NCBI RefSeq assembly: GCF_001721685.1 | Contig: NZ_CP012502.1 | Span: 2,604,001-2,668,000, forward strand | Source of the DNA: Salisediminibacterium beveridgei | GTDB lineage: Bacteria > Bacillota > Bacilli > Bacillales > Salisediminibacteriaceae | Direction: 5' to 3' | DNA: 64,000 nt | Part shown: positions 1 through 8,195 of the stretch, in pieces | How the letters are laid out: each line of letters starts with the position of its first letter | Position numbering within the stretch: position 1 is the stretch's first letter | Program-made: the position numbers and the translations under genes | Notes under the pieces: generated by a model | The model's database searches: none | What the model was told of the DNA's origin: nothing | The model's input: the letters and a program-made list of their open reading frames with translations, nothing else

Positions 1-605
1 ACGTTGTAGATGTTGAGTCAGAGGATGTCACCTCTCAAATTGACTTAGGCCATGATGCCAAAAGTAATTATGTATACCTCAATGAGGATACGCTCTATGT
101 GACTGATCACGAGAACGATGTCATCTATGTCGTGGACGCCGAATCAGAAGAAGTGACGGACACATTCGAAACTGGCGAGTTACCTCGTGTGGTTCGCGTA
201 TATGATGAAACCTTGTATGTAGCCAGCGGTGAAAGTGGTCTTCTTGAGATCATCGATCTTGATTCCGGTGATTCATCTTCCATTGATACCGGTCACGGAG
301 CCACTGATGTCATTGTCACCGAAGACGGGCACTATGGCATCGTCACTTCCATCGAAGGCGACAAGGTCGTTAAAGTCGATCTTGAACAAGGCAGCGTTGT
401 GGCTGAAATCGACGGACAGGAGGGCGCCAAGCACCTCGCCTTCAACCGTGAAGAATCCCGGGCGTACGTGACACTCAGTGAATCAAACGAAGTGTCCGTG
501 ATTGATGTGGACAGTTTCGAAGAAGAGTACCGGATTGAAATCGGTGGCGATATGCCGCATGGTATTGACATCAAAGCACTCCCCGGCATCGGAGGCAGTT
601 GCTGA
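1..605 (+). CDS. YVTN-type beta-propeller repeat protein (5' end outside window)
   Basis: The frame is open from base 3 of the window, so the N-terminus lies upstream. The translation is a series of roughly 40-residue blade repeats with the recurring pattern IYVVDAES, LEIIDLDS, VVKVDLEQ and VSVIDVDS, each followed by a short Thr/Ser/Gly strand. This is typical of YVTN/YncE-like seven-bladed propellers, which are usually extracytoplasmic and bind partners or metal centres. The protein is strongly acidic, as in halophiles. It ends in GIGGSC and is followed at once by a strong hairpin terminator. A GTG at 99 could start a shorter protein, but the repeat pattern continues upstream of it, so a truncated longer gene is more likely. 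Ligand unknown. Confidence 0.75.
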   Translation, partial: VVDVESEDVTSQIDLGHDAKSNYVYLNEDTLYVTDHENDVIYVVDAESEEVTDTFETGELPRVVRVYDETLYVASGESGLLEIIDLDSGDSSSIDTGHGATDVIVTEDGHYGIVTSIEGDKVVKVDLEQGSVVAEIDGQEGAKHLAFNREESRAYVTLSESNEVSVIDVDSFEEEYRIEIGGDMPHGIDIKALPGIGGSC

Positions 606-620
606 TCAATTAACATGCAA

Positions 621-649
621 AAGGCCCGGAGCTGAGTGCTCCGGGCCTT
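621..649. terminator. Bidirectional rho-independent terminator
   Basis: A perfect 12-bp GC-rich stem (arms 621-632 and 638-649) with a 5-base loop is flanked by A and T runs. It lies between the convergent propeller gene and chemoreceptor gene and can serve both. Confidence 0.85.
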
Positions 650-661
650 TCTTATATCCAT

Positions 662-1504
662 TCAGATTTCTTTTGCGTATTTTTTCAAACCTTGACTCAT
701 CTGCTCAATTTCACTGATGAACTTCGCCAGTTCTTCCGTTGACGTTGCCTGTTCTTTCCCTGTCTTCACCACTTGTTCCACCACGGACTGAATTTCATCA
801 ATCGATTGACGCAAACCGCTCAGTGTCTTTTCAATCTTTTCCGTGGAATCGAGGGTTTCTTGAGACAGTTTCCGAATCTCTTTCGCAACGATATTGAATC
901 CCTGACCATATTCACCAGCTCTGGCTGCTTCAATCGACGCATTCAGTCCAAGAATATTTGTTCTTGAAGCAATTTTTCGAATGAATTCCAATACTTCGTC
1001 CGTATTTTTCATACTTTCAGCGGCCTCATTCGATTGCAAAAGAAGCGCATTACTGCTTTTTGCAAGACCCCCTGCACTCTCTGAGATTGCTCCAACCTGC
1101 TCATTTGCATTGGTCAGTGAACCCGCAATCTGATCAGAGATGCGCCTGAGTTCCCGCTCATTGTATTCCTGCATCTGAATGGCCAATGCGCCGATAACTT
1201 CACCATCCTCCATTACCGGGGCCGCAAGTCCGGTGAAAGACACGCCAAAGAATGCTTCAGGCACTTCATCTTTTATAAAGCGGCTGTTCTCAATACAATC
1301 AGCCAGCGGTTCTTTCGGATCAATCGCCCGTCCCTGTTCCGCTCGTATATCGATCTTCGTCCCGGGATAATACGCAAGCCATGCGGATCGATCCGTAACA
1401 CCCATGCCTACATCCGGCAGAACCTTATGTAAGAGTGGCAGGACATCAAGAAAGGATTTCAGTTTCGGATGGATCGTGTCATTCGTTTTCGTTTCAGTGT
1501 TCAT
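662..1504 (-). CDS. Soluble methyl-accepting chemotaxis protein (YfmS-like)
   Basis: A 280-residue protein without membrane segments. Residues 1-115 form a small sensor-like region ([24 protein letters not shown]). Residues 120-280 form the coiled-coil signalling domain, with the conserved hairpin tip around residues 178-204 ([20 protein letters not shown]). The layout and length match the cytoplasmic receptor YfmS of Bacillus subtilis. Known receptors of this type pass signals to CheA/CheW. The ligand here cannot be told. The ATG at 1504 is chosen because AAGGAGTG sits 7 bases before it. A GTG 9 bases upstream overlaps that ribosome site. Confidence 0.8.
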   Translation of the reverse strand: MNTETKTNDTIHPKLKSFLDVLPLLHKVLPDVGMGVTDRSAWLAYYPGTKIDIRAEQGRAIDPKEPLADCIENSRFIKDEVPEAFFGVSFTGLAAPVMEDGEVIGALAIQMQEYNERELRRISDQIAGSLTNANEQVGAISESAGGLAKSSNALLLQSNEAAESMKNTDEVLEFIRKIASRTNILGLNASIEAARAGEYGQGFNIVAKEIRKLSQETLDSTEKIEKTLSGLRQSIDEIQSVVEQVVKTGKEQATSTEELAKFISEIEQMSQGLKKYAKEI

Positions 1505-1597
1505 GTGGATCACTCCTTGGAATATTTCACAAAGAAGATTATACCATTAACACTGCGACAATAATACTAAAACTCTTTACTCATTCCAGAAAGGTGA

Positions 1598-2482
1598 TCA
1601 GCGGTTCCGCAGGAAGACATACACGCTGCCAAGGACGAACAGCCCACCGGTAAACTGCTGCAAAGTTATCATTTCGCCTAGTAAAAACACGGCCAGTATC
1701 GATGCCCCTACCGGCTCCCCCAAAATACTCATACTGATTGTCGTCGTGTTCACATACTTTAAAAGAAGATTATAAATCACATGGGCCAAAGTCGGAAAGA
1801 TCGCCAAAAGCCAGAACAACTGCCATTCCGTCGTGCCGTAACCGGTGATCTCGACTTGCATCACCAGGTTATACAAAAGCAATAGAACCCCTGCGATGAA
1901 AAACACACAGAAACTGTAGATCCAGTGTGAGATCTTCTTCACCGTGGTTTGTCCGATTAACAGATAGCCGACGATCGCAATGACACTCAGAAATGATAGT
2001 ACATCCCCCAGAAGATGCGCAGGACTGATACCGATATCACCGATTCCGATAATGACAATCCCGATAAAGGCTATACTGATCGTCACTACCGTCCTCAGAT
2101 CCGTCCTTTCTTTATAAAAATAATAACCGCCTGCAAGTGCCACAATCGGCTGCAAGGCAAGGATGATCGTGGAGCTTGCGACGGTGGTCAGTTTCAGGGA
2201 CCCGAACCATAAAGCAAAGTGCAGTGCAAGGAAGATACCTGATCCGCAGAGGATCAATACGTCTCTACCCGTCAGCCGGAACAAGTCCTTTCGTTTCCAC
2301 CAGACAAAAGGCACTAACAAGAGACTCGCAAGAAACATGCGGTACATACTGATGACGGTCGCGGGTGCTTCTGACCATTTCACAAAGATGGCAGCAAACG
2401 AGATTGCAATGATGGAAATGGTCAGTAACAGCCCGGTTTTCGGAATTGCTTCCTCATTTTGAACTGGTCTGATGGCTGCCAT
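1598..2482 (-). CDS. EamA/DMT-family transporter
   Basis: A 294-residue protein with about ten hydrophobic helices in two halves, the EamA (drug/metabolite transporter) architecture. Starting hallmarks are the IAISFAAIFVKWSEAP segment in the first half and LLKYVNTTTISMSILGEPVG in the last helix pair, where the motif ahead of an EP pair is typical. Such proteins export amino acids or metabolites, and the substrate is not predictable. Its ATG shares one base with the TGA of the upstream 2-hydroxyacid dehydrogenase gene (TGATG), so the two are translationally coupled and may work on one pathway. Confidence 0.85.
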   Translation of the reverse strand: MAAIRPVQNEEAIPKTGLLLTISIIAISFAAIFVKWSEAPATVISMYRMFLASLLLVPFVWWKRKDLFRLTGRDVLILCGSGIFLALHFALWFGSLKLTTVASSTIILALQPIVALAGGYYFYKERTDLRTVVTISIAFIGIVIIGIGDIGISPAHLLGDVLSFLSVIAIVGYLLIGQTTVKKISHWIYSFCVFFIAGVLLLLYNLVMQVEITGYGTTEWQLFWLLAIFPTLAHVIYNLLLKYVNTTTISMSILGEPVGASILAVFLLGEMITLQQFTGGLFVLGSVYVFLRNR

Positions 2483-3432
2483 CAGTACCCTTGCTCCGTA
2501 TTGACTTGATTCGGCAACGCTTTACCCCTCTCAAGTTGCCCCACTGTATCCAGAAAACACGCCAGCCCTTCCTCTGCCGTTGTAATGGCAGAGATATGCG
2601 GCGTGATCTCGATACCCGGATGTGTCCAGAATGGATGAGCCTGCGGCAATGGCTCCTCAGAAAAGACATCGAGGACGGCTTCTTTCACCTGTCCCTGATC
2701 TAGTGCATCCAGAAGTGCTTCATCGACAACCGACTCCCCGCGTCCCACATTGATAAAGAGGACATCGTGACAAGCTTCAAAGAATTCACTATCAAAGTAC
2801 TGCTGCGTTTCATTCGTCAGCGGCATCGTATTAATGATCAGATGGGCCGATTGCATGCTTTTTTCCCAGTCCGAATCCGTTTTATCCGGCGTTAAAACGT
2901 GCATGAACGGTTCTTTTGTTTCCCCGGATCGGGACACACCTGTCACCGTCATCCCGAAGAAATCACAGGTTTGAGCCACTTTCGATCCGATTTCCCCCGT
3001 GCCGTATACCACAACATGACGGGTGTTCAACGGATCAGGAGGGATGAAATCCCACTCTTTCAAAACCTGGATTCGCCTGAATTCTGCATGTTTCTGCGTC
3101 TGACGAAGCAAATAGCTTAGTGTATATTCACTGATCCGCTCCCCAAAGGATGTGACTGTTCGGGTTAACAGTACATCTTCAGGCCAGTCAATCCCGTTCA
3201 TCAGTTTATCCACCCCGGCCCCGAGGGAATGAACCCACTTGAACCTTGACATATCCACATTGCCAGGGCGTTTAAAAGCAACCAGCGCATCCGCTTGAGT
3301 CACGTCACTTTCTGAGACGTCATCCGGATGACGAAAGAGTAAAGTGTAATGGTCCAGTGCGCGGTGTTCTTCAATCAATGCTCTCATATGATCATGCATT
3401 GGCGTTGCAATCAGTATCGTCTCGATCTTCAT
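2482..3432 (-). CDS. D-isomer specific 2-hydroxyacid dehydrogenase, NAD-binding
   Basis: A 316-residue protein. The nucleotide-binding fold begins near residue 138 with VVVYGTGEIG (GxGxxG at 144-149). The catalytic Arg is in INVGRGESVVDE, the acidic partner in DVFSEEPLP and the catalytic His in ITPHISA. These are the standard residues of the family that reduces 2-oxoacids to D-2-hydroxyacids. The N-terminal catalytic half is divergent, so the substrate is uncertain. AGGAGG at 3440-3445 precedes the ATG. The gene is coupled to the EamA transporter downstream. A TATACT -10-like hexamer lies in the short leader on this strand. Confidence 0.85.
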   Translation of the reverse strand: MKIETILIATPMHDHMRALIEEHRALDHYTLLFRHPDDVSESDVTQADALVAFKRPGNVDMSRFKWVHSLGAGVDKLMNGIDWPEDVLLTRTVTSFGERISEYTLSYLLRQTQKHAEFRRIQVLKEWDFIPPDPLNTRHVVVYGTGEIGSKVAQTCDFFGMTVTGVSRSGETKEPFMHVLTPDKTDSDWEKSMQSAHLIINTMPLTNETQQYFDSEFFEACHDVLFINVGRGESVVDEALLDALDQGQVKEAVLDVFSEEPLPQAHPFWTHPGIEITPHISAITTAEEGLACFLDTVGQLERGKALPNQVNTEQGY

Positions 3433-3477
3433 AACCAGTCCTCCTATGAAATCTATTTCGCTTTTCCAAGTATAGCA

Positions 3478-3515
3478 AAAGATGCACAGCTTCGTCAGAA
3501 GTGCTGTGCATCTTT
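3478..3515. terminator. Hairpin terminator downstream of the UbiB-like gene
   Basis: A 13-bp stem (arms 3478-3490 and 3503-3515) ends in a T run on both strands. It lies between the stop of the UbiB-like kinase gene and the start region of the dehydrogenase gene. Confidence 0.75.
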
Positions 3516-3522
3516 TATCACG

Positions 3523-5196
3523 TTACGTTTTTCTACGGGTTTTGAGAATCGAATAAATCAGCCAGATGAACAGGAATAAAAAGACAATAAAGACCACTTC
3601 AAAAAACGGCAGTGTCAAAATGGATTCATTCATCGTTCCACCGACAGTCACCCCGATAATCAACGAAGCAAAAACCAGACTGACGGCAATCAGCAACAGG
3701 CTGAGCGTCAGCTGATTGCCGATCCGGCTGATGCTCTCTGCAGCCCTTGCCGTATCAGGCGACCTCACTTCGACATGGACCTTTCCCTTTTCTGCTACCG
3801 CTGACACCTTACGAATCATGTGCGGCAGTTCTTTCATCAATTCTCCGTATTCCAGCACCTGGGTCATCGTTCTGTCCATGATCGACTTCGGGCTCATATA
3901 CTCTTTTAACAATTCATCACCCAACGGTTCGACCACTTCCATGATACTGATCTCCGGATCGAGTTTCACGGCGATCCCCTCAATGGTCATCAGCGACTTA
4001 CCAATAAGAAGAAAATCCTGCGGCACCTCAATGCCATGCCTCGAAATGATCCGCAGCACATCATTGACCACTTCGCCCAGACCCACATCCGTCAGATGAG
4101 CGGTGAGGTAAAGATCCTGAAATTCATCCAATTCGCGCTTCAATCCTGATAATTCGACTTCAGGAGGAACGGAGCCGACTCTCGCAACAGCCTTGACCAG
4201 TTCATTTGTATTCTGCCGAAGAAGCGCCATTACCATCATCGCCGTTTCGTTACGCATTTCCTTATTCAGCCGGCCCACCATTCCGAAGTCGATGAGCGCA
4301 ATCCGTCCATCGTCCATCAGTAATAAATTCCCCGGATGCGGGTCTGCGTGATAAAAGCCGTGGACATAAATTTGACGGGTGATCGTGGAAACAAGCTGTT
4401 CTGCGAGAAGTTCCTTTTCCGGGATATGACCTTCTTCCTCGATCACGTCATTGAGTTTTCTCCCTCTCACACGCTCCATTGTCAATACCTGTCGAGTCGA
4501 GAGGGTCGTATATACGCCCGGAATCTTCAGAAACTCCTCTTCACGATGCTGCTTTTGCATCCGTTCTGAATTTCTGGCTTCAATGCCATAATCCACTTCC
4601 CGCCTCAAACTCTTGGCCAGCTCCTCTATGTAAGCTGTGATCCGGTAGCGTTCAGCCCACTCAAGGCGTTTTTCGGCAATGGAAGCCATCTCAAATAAGA
4701 TATCCAGATCAATTTCAATTTGCTGACGAATACCCGGACGTTGTACTTTTACAGCGACTTCTTCTCCTGTATGGAGCAAAGCACCATGAACCTGACCGAT
4801 GGAGGCGGTCGCCATGGGGTCCTCATCAAAAGACAAAAAAAGATCGTCGAGCGGCGCTTCAAGCTCTTCTTCGATCAACTGCTTCACTTCATCGAATGGC
4901 ACTGGCTTCACATGGTCCTGAAGCTTTTCGAGTTCTTTTGTCAGTGACCTTGGTAAGCTGTTCGTTCTCGTGCTCGCGATTTGACCGAGTTTAATAAACG
5001 TCGCCCCGAGATCTTCCAACAGAAAACGAATTCTTTCTTCTAATGAGCGGTTTGACTGTTTTTCAAGCATCCGCCACTTTCTCGGAGCTGAAACCTGCTC
5101 TAAAAGACCCAACTTATGCATCATGAACCCGAATCCATTCCGGGTAAATGCCATGACTATTTCACGGAACCGTTGCACATGCTTCAATCGTTTCAT
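3523..5196 (-). CDS. ABC1/UbiB/AarF-family atypical kinase
   Basis: A 557-residue protein of the UbiB (ABC1/ADCK) family of atypical kinases or ATPases linked to quinone biosynthesis and membrane lipid metabolism. Visible hallmarks are the KxGQ motif in FIKLGQIASTR, the Ala-rich loop ATASIGQVH, the lysine strand VAVKVQRPG, HADPHPGN (catalytic loop) and LIDFGMVG (metal-binding Asp). Two C-terminal membrane helices (about the last 60 residues) anchor it, as is common in bacterial members. The start at 5196 is preceded by AAGGAGGT with 7-base spacing. A longer frame open to 5244 has no ribosome site. Confidence 0.88.
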   Translation of the reverse strand: MKRLKHVQRFREIVMAFTRNGFGFMMHKLGLLEQVSAPRKWRMLEKQSNRSLEERIRFLLEDLGATFIKLGQIASTRTNSLPRSLTKELEKLQDHVKPVPFDEVKQLIEEELEAPLDDLFLSFDEDPMATASIGQVHGALLHTGEEVAVKVQRPGIRQQIEIDLDILFEMASIAEKRLEWAERYRITAYIEELAKSLRREVDYGIEARNSERMQKQHREEEFLKIPGVYTTLSTRQVLTMERVRGRKLNDVIEEEGHIPEKELLAEQLVSTITRQIYVHGFYHADPHPGNLLLMDDGRIALIDFGMVGRLNKEMRNETAMMVMALLRQNTNELVKAVARVGSVPPEVELSGLKRELDEFQDLYLTAHLTDVGLGEVVNDVLRIISRHGIEVPQDFLLIGKSLMTIEGIAVKLDPEISIMEVVEPLGDELLKEYMSPKSIMDRTMTQVLEYGELMKELPHMIRKVSAVAEKGKVHVEVRSPDTARAAESISRIGNQLTLSLLLIAVSLVFASLIIGVTVGGTMNESILTLPFFEVVFIVFLFLFIWLIYSILKTRRKT

Positions 5197-5313
5197 GCTT
5201 TCCACCTCCTTCATAACAAGTGTTCTCTGTCTATTACATTCCACAACGGTTGCAAAGATTCCTTTCTTTTTTCATTTTGTTTGGTACTTAATGAGCGAAA
5301 GGAGGCGATGAAG

Positions 5314-5487
5314 ATGGAAATGCTTTTGCCGTTTATCAGTGATATCGGGTTTCCTGCTGCGATCACGTTTTACCTGTTGTATCGCATAGAAGGAAAACTC
5401 GATACATTGAATGGATCGATCCAGAAGTTACAATCCCTCTCGATCATCCCGCCTGCAACAACCAGCCGGGAAGAGAAATTCCGCTGA
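5314..5487 (+). CDS. yvrJ: YvrJ family small membrane protein
   Basis: A 57-residue protein beginning MEMLLPFISDIGFP, with one membrane helix and then the conserved LLYRIEGKL segment and a short polar tail. This is the YvrJ family signature; the family is widespread in Bacillaceae and its function is unknown. AAAGGAGG at 5298-5305 favours the ATG at 5314 (8-base spacing) over the ATG at 5308. A strong terminator follows. Confidence 0.8.
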   Translation: MEMLLPFISDIGFPAAITFYLLYRIEGKLDTLNGSIQKLQSLSIIPPATTSREEKFR

Positions 5488-5514
5488 ATCAGGAATCCGG
5501 ATCCTTCAAAAAGG

Positions 5515-5544
5515 AAAACCAGTCCGCGTATTCGGACTGGTTTT
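5515..5544. terminator. Bidirectional hairpin terminator
   Basis: A 12-bp stem (5515-5526 with 5533-5544) with a 6-base loop and T runs on both sides separates the convergent yvrJ gene and the gene at 5558-5908. Confidence 0.85.
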
Positions 5545-5557
5545 TCTTTTCATCATG

Positions 5558-5908
5558 TTACATTTCCATATCTTCATCCAAATAGGCATCGGCTTCTGCC
5601 AGTTTTTCCAACGCTTCATTCAACTGATTTTCAGCCACTGAAAATTCAAGTACATAATTCATTCCAGGTTCCTTCTGACCATCAGCCAATCCTTTTAATC
5701 CTCGTTTTAACGGATGGTTTTCCGGATCAGGAATTGCTCCTACACTCACATCGGGGCGACCCTGTGCACGAACAGGAACGAACATCATCCCGTCATTCTT
5801 TTCAGGGATTCGTTCAACGTAAACTGCCTCCGTATTTAACGTACGCAAACCAGCAGCTGCCTTTTCTGCATCATTCTCACTTTTGAAATAGGCCAGTATT
5901 TTTTTCAC
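5558..5908 (-). CDS. Hypothetical small acidic protein
   Basis: I do not recognise this 116-residue protein with certainty. It starts MKKILAYFKSENDAEKAA, resembling the beta-alpha-beta opening of small ferredoxin-like (ACT/YflT-like) stress proteins. It continues with an alternating pattern and ends in a very acidic tail. There is no signal peptide or membrane helix. The GTG start at 5908 has GGGGAGG 7 bases upstream. A role like the YflT-type protein at 63382-63726 is conceivable but not shown. Confidence 0.7.
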   Translation of the reverse strand: MKKILAYFKSENDAEKAAAGLRTLNTEAVYVERIPEKNDGMMFVPVRAQGRPDVSVGAIPDPENHPLKRGLKGLADGQKEPGMNYVLEFSVAENQLNEALEKLAEADAYLDEDMEM

Positions 5909-5986
5909 GATACAACCTCCCCGTTGTATTTATTCATTTATATTATTCCCATCCATCCAAATTATGAAACAATCTGGAATGACTCA

Positions 5987-6487
5987 TCAGCCGTTCGTCA
6001 ATTGACGAATCACAGCTTCGCACTGGGGATAAATCGCCAGGAGGTCTTTGCGGTCATATAAAATGAAATCCTCGAATTCAAAACCAGGGGATACCATACA
6101 GCCAACCAGGGAATAATCCCGATCATCATCCATATCCGAAGAGGCTCCGAAAATCGTCCCTTCAGGAACAAGGAGCTGGGCTGATTCTCCCTCATCAATA
6201 TTCAGTCCAAGCTTTTTTGACGTGTAGTTTCCTTGAGGATCAATCATATGTATGGTAAGCGGCGAGCCATCGTGGAAGTACCAGATTTCATCGGCCTTCA
6301 AGCGGTGGAAATTAGACACCTGTTCCTTTGGTAAAAGGAAATAAATACTTGTATACTGTGCCCGTTCAGCGCCCTCCTGATTCACACAGCTCTTATCGCT
6401 TTTCAAGACCTCCCGAAAATAACCCCCTTCAGGATGTTTCTTCATGTTCAAAGCGGTGATCCATTCAGCTGCTGTGTTTCGCCCCAT
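5987..6487 (-). CDS. Cupin-fold protein, DUF985 family
   Basis: A 166-residue cupin of the DUF985 (YML079W-like) family. It shows the opening motif KKHPEGGYFREV, the strand motif SIYFLLPKEQVSNFHRL, the cupin core EIWYFHDGSPLTIHMI, and the conserved end GCMVSPGFEFEDF. Members are small-ligand binding cupins, and the enzymatic role is unsettled. The ATG at 6487 has a GGAG 8 bases upstream. An in-frame ATG at 6514 lacks a ribosome site. It stands alone on the minus strand, divergent from the flavin monooxygenase at 6630. Confidence 0.8.
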   Translation of the reverse strand: MGRNTAAEWITALNMKKHPEGGYFREVLKSDKSCVNQEGAERAQYTSIYFLLPKEQVSNFHRLKADEIWYFHDGSPLTIHMIDPQGNYTSKKLGLNIDEGESAQLLVPEGTIFGASSDMDDDRDYSLVGCMVSPGFEFEDFILYDRKDLLAIYPQCEAVIRQLTNG

Positions 6488-6629
6488 AAGCCTCACTCCA
6501 TTCCCTAAGGTCATTGAATTTCAGTCTACAGATATTAGGGATCAAGTTCAAGTTCTTGCATCCTGTTCGGTAAATTCAGTATCGTAAGAACCGATACAGG
6601 TTTCCGATACTATCCTCGACAGGAGTCTG

Positions 6630-7631
6630 ATGACCGATATGAAGCTAAGCATACTCGACCAAGCCCCGATTACGCAGGGACACACTGGAGAACAGGCGCT
6701 GCAGTACGCCATCGAACTGGCCAAACTGGGGGAAGAACTGGGTTTCCACCGGTTTTGGATGGCCGAACACCATTCAACTGATGCATTTGCCAGTTCTGCT
6801 CCTGAAATCACGATTGCTCACATTGCAGCCTTGACGGAACGGATCCGTCTCGGCACCGGCGGGGTGATGATGATGCATTATTCGCCGCTGAAAATGGCAG
6901 AAGTATTCAAGACATTAAGTGCACTGGCTCCCGGACGCATTGATTTCGGTGCAGGAAGAGCACCAGGCGGGGACCGTGCGAGCATGTTTGCCCTCTCTGA
7001 AGGGCGTGAACCGATGCTGAACAATATGTATGAAAAACTGGGCATCACAATGGACTACCTGGCAGACCATGTGCCCCCTCACCGGATTTACGATCAGGTG
7101 AAAGCAGAACCTGCCAATGTCAGCCGTCCTGAAGCCTGGCTTCTTGGATCCAGTGGTAACAGCGCTCGACGCGCAGGCCAGATGGGCGTTGGTTATTCTT
7201 TTGCACAGTTCTTCAACGGCGAATTATCCAAAGCGATTCTTGACACTTACCGGGAGAATTTCAAACCATCTGAACTCATGACAACCCCGGAGATTAACGT
7301 CAGCTACCTGACCACCGTTGCAGATTCTGAAGAAGAAGCGGCCTATCACGCATTGCCTCAGGATATCGCCAGGCTGATGCTGATGAAAGGGAAGATCACC
7401 GGAGCCATGACCCCAGAAGCCGCTCAGGACTATCCGTTAACAGAAATGGACCGGATGCAAATTGAGAGCATGAGGGCTTTACATCTGGTTGGAACCCCTT
7501 CGCAAGTTGCAGATCACCTGAGCGCCGATCAGGAAACATACGGCTTCGATGAAGCGATGATTGTGAGCATCCCTCACAGCCAGGAAGTCCGCTTAAACGT
7601 CTACAGACACCTTGCGGAACAACTGCTATAA
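6630..7631 (+). CDS. LLM-class flavin-dependent oxidoreductase (MsnO8-like)
   Basis: A 333-residue luciferase-like monooxygenase. The opening LSILDQAPITQGHTGEQAL, the GFHRFWMAEHHSTDAFASS segment, LGTGGVMMMHYSPLKMAE and the GRIDFGAGRAPGGD loop are characteristic of the MsnO8/YceB branch, which uses FMNH2. The substrate is unknown. AGGAG lies 4 bases before the chosen ATG, and a second in-frame ATG at 6639 is a possible alternative. The gene is monocistronic, with a hairpin terminator after it. Confidence 0.85.
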   Translation: MTDMKLSILDQAPITQGHTGEQALQYAIELAKLGEELGFHRFWMAEHHSTDAFASSAPEITIAHIAALTERIRLGTGGVMMMHYSPLKMAEVFKTLSALAPGRIDFGAGRAPGGDRASMFALSEGREPMLNNMYEKLGITMDYLADHVPPHRIYDQVKAEPANVSRPEAWLLGSSGNSARRAGQMGVGYSFAQFFNGELSKAILDTYRENFKPSELMTTPEINVSYLTTVADSEEEAAYHALPQDIARLMLMKGKITGAMTPEAAQDYPLTEMDRMQIESMRALHLVGTPSQVADHLSADQETYGFDEAMIVSIPHSQEVRLNVYRHLAEQLL

Positions 7632-7655
7632 CGAAAACTGCCCTTCATGCAGAAG

Positions 7656-7686
7656 AACATGCCACCCTTTCACAGAGTGGCATGTT
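7656..7686 (+). terminator. Hairpin terminator
   Basis: A 10-bp stem (7656-7665 with 7677-7686) is followed by a T-rich stretch, just after the flavin monooxygenase gene. Confidence 0.75.
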
Positions 7687-7706
7687 TCTTTTGATACAAT
7701 AAACTG

Positions 7707-8108
7707 TCAATTCAACAACGAAGTACCTGCGTGGATTATAATCAACATCAATGCTGATAAAGCCATCATCCTGTGGGCACGTTTTCGCCGGCCTGTCGCT
7801 TTCTGATTACGAATCCATCCTGAACTGAGCAAAACCAGATAGAATGACAATGCCGCCAGACCCGTCCACTGGACAGGTCTCAGATCCGTCAGGCCGTATG
7901 CCACGATCGCTTGTCCTGCATGCAGGACAACAAACACGCCGGAAAGAACGGCAATTTTCCGATGATAAAGCATGAGCCGTTTGGCGATTTTCGCCATTCT
8001 GACTTGGCGCAGTCGGTTCCGGGACTTACGGATCAACAGAAATAATACATAATATCCGCTGTTAAACAAAATTAAGCATGATGCAATATAACCTGTAAGC
8101 AGAATCAT
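7707..8108 (-). CDS. Small four-helix membrane protein, possible haem-binding
   Basis: A 133-residue protein with four predicted membrane helices and a basic loop after helix 1. Helix 2 carries two histidines 14 positions apart (LMLYHRKIAVL and VVLHAG). Helix 4 carries a similar pair (AHRMMA and IIIHAG). Two His pairs on two helices resemble the bis-haem arrangement of cytochrome b561 or ferric-reductase-like proteins, but the family is not certain. GGAGGT precedes the ATG by 7 bases. It stands between two convergent or parallel genes without an obvious operon partner. Confidence 0.75.
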   Translation of the reverse strand: MILLTGYIASCLILFNSGYYVLFLLIRKSRNRLRQVRMAKIAKRLMLYHRKIAVLSGVFVVLHAGQAIVAYGLTDLRPVQWTGLAALSFYLVLLSSGWIRNQKATGRRKRAHRMMALSALMLIIIHAGTSLLN

Positions 8109-8195
8109 GTGACGGACCTCCTCTAAACTGAAATCGTCCTAAGTCTACCAAAATACCGAGAAGGCCGTAGTGATCTGGTTCACTTCGTGAAGAGA

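Noticed and set aside
603..640. Possible UGA read-through at the end of the propeller gene
   Set aside because: The downstream frame runs straight into a terminator hairpin and there is no protein similarity or SECIS spacing.
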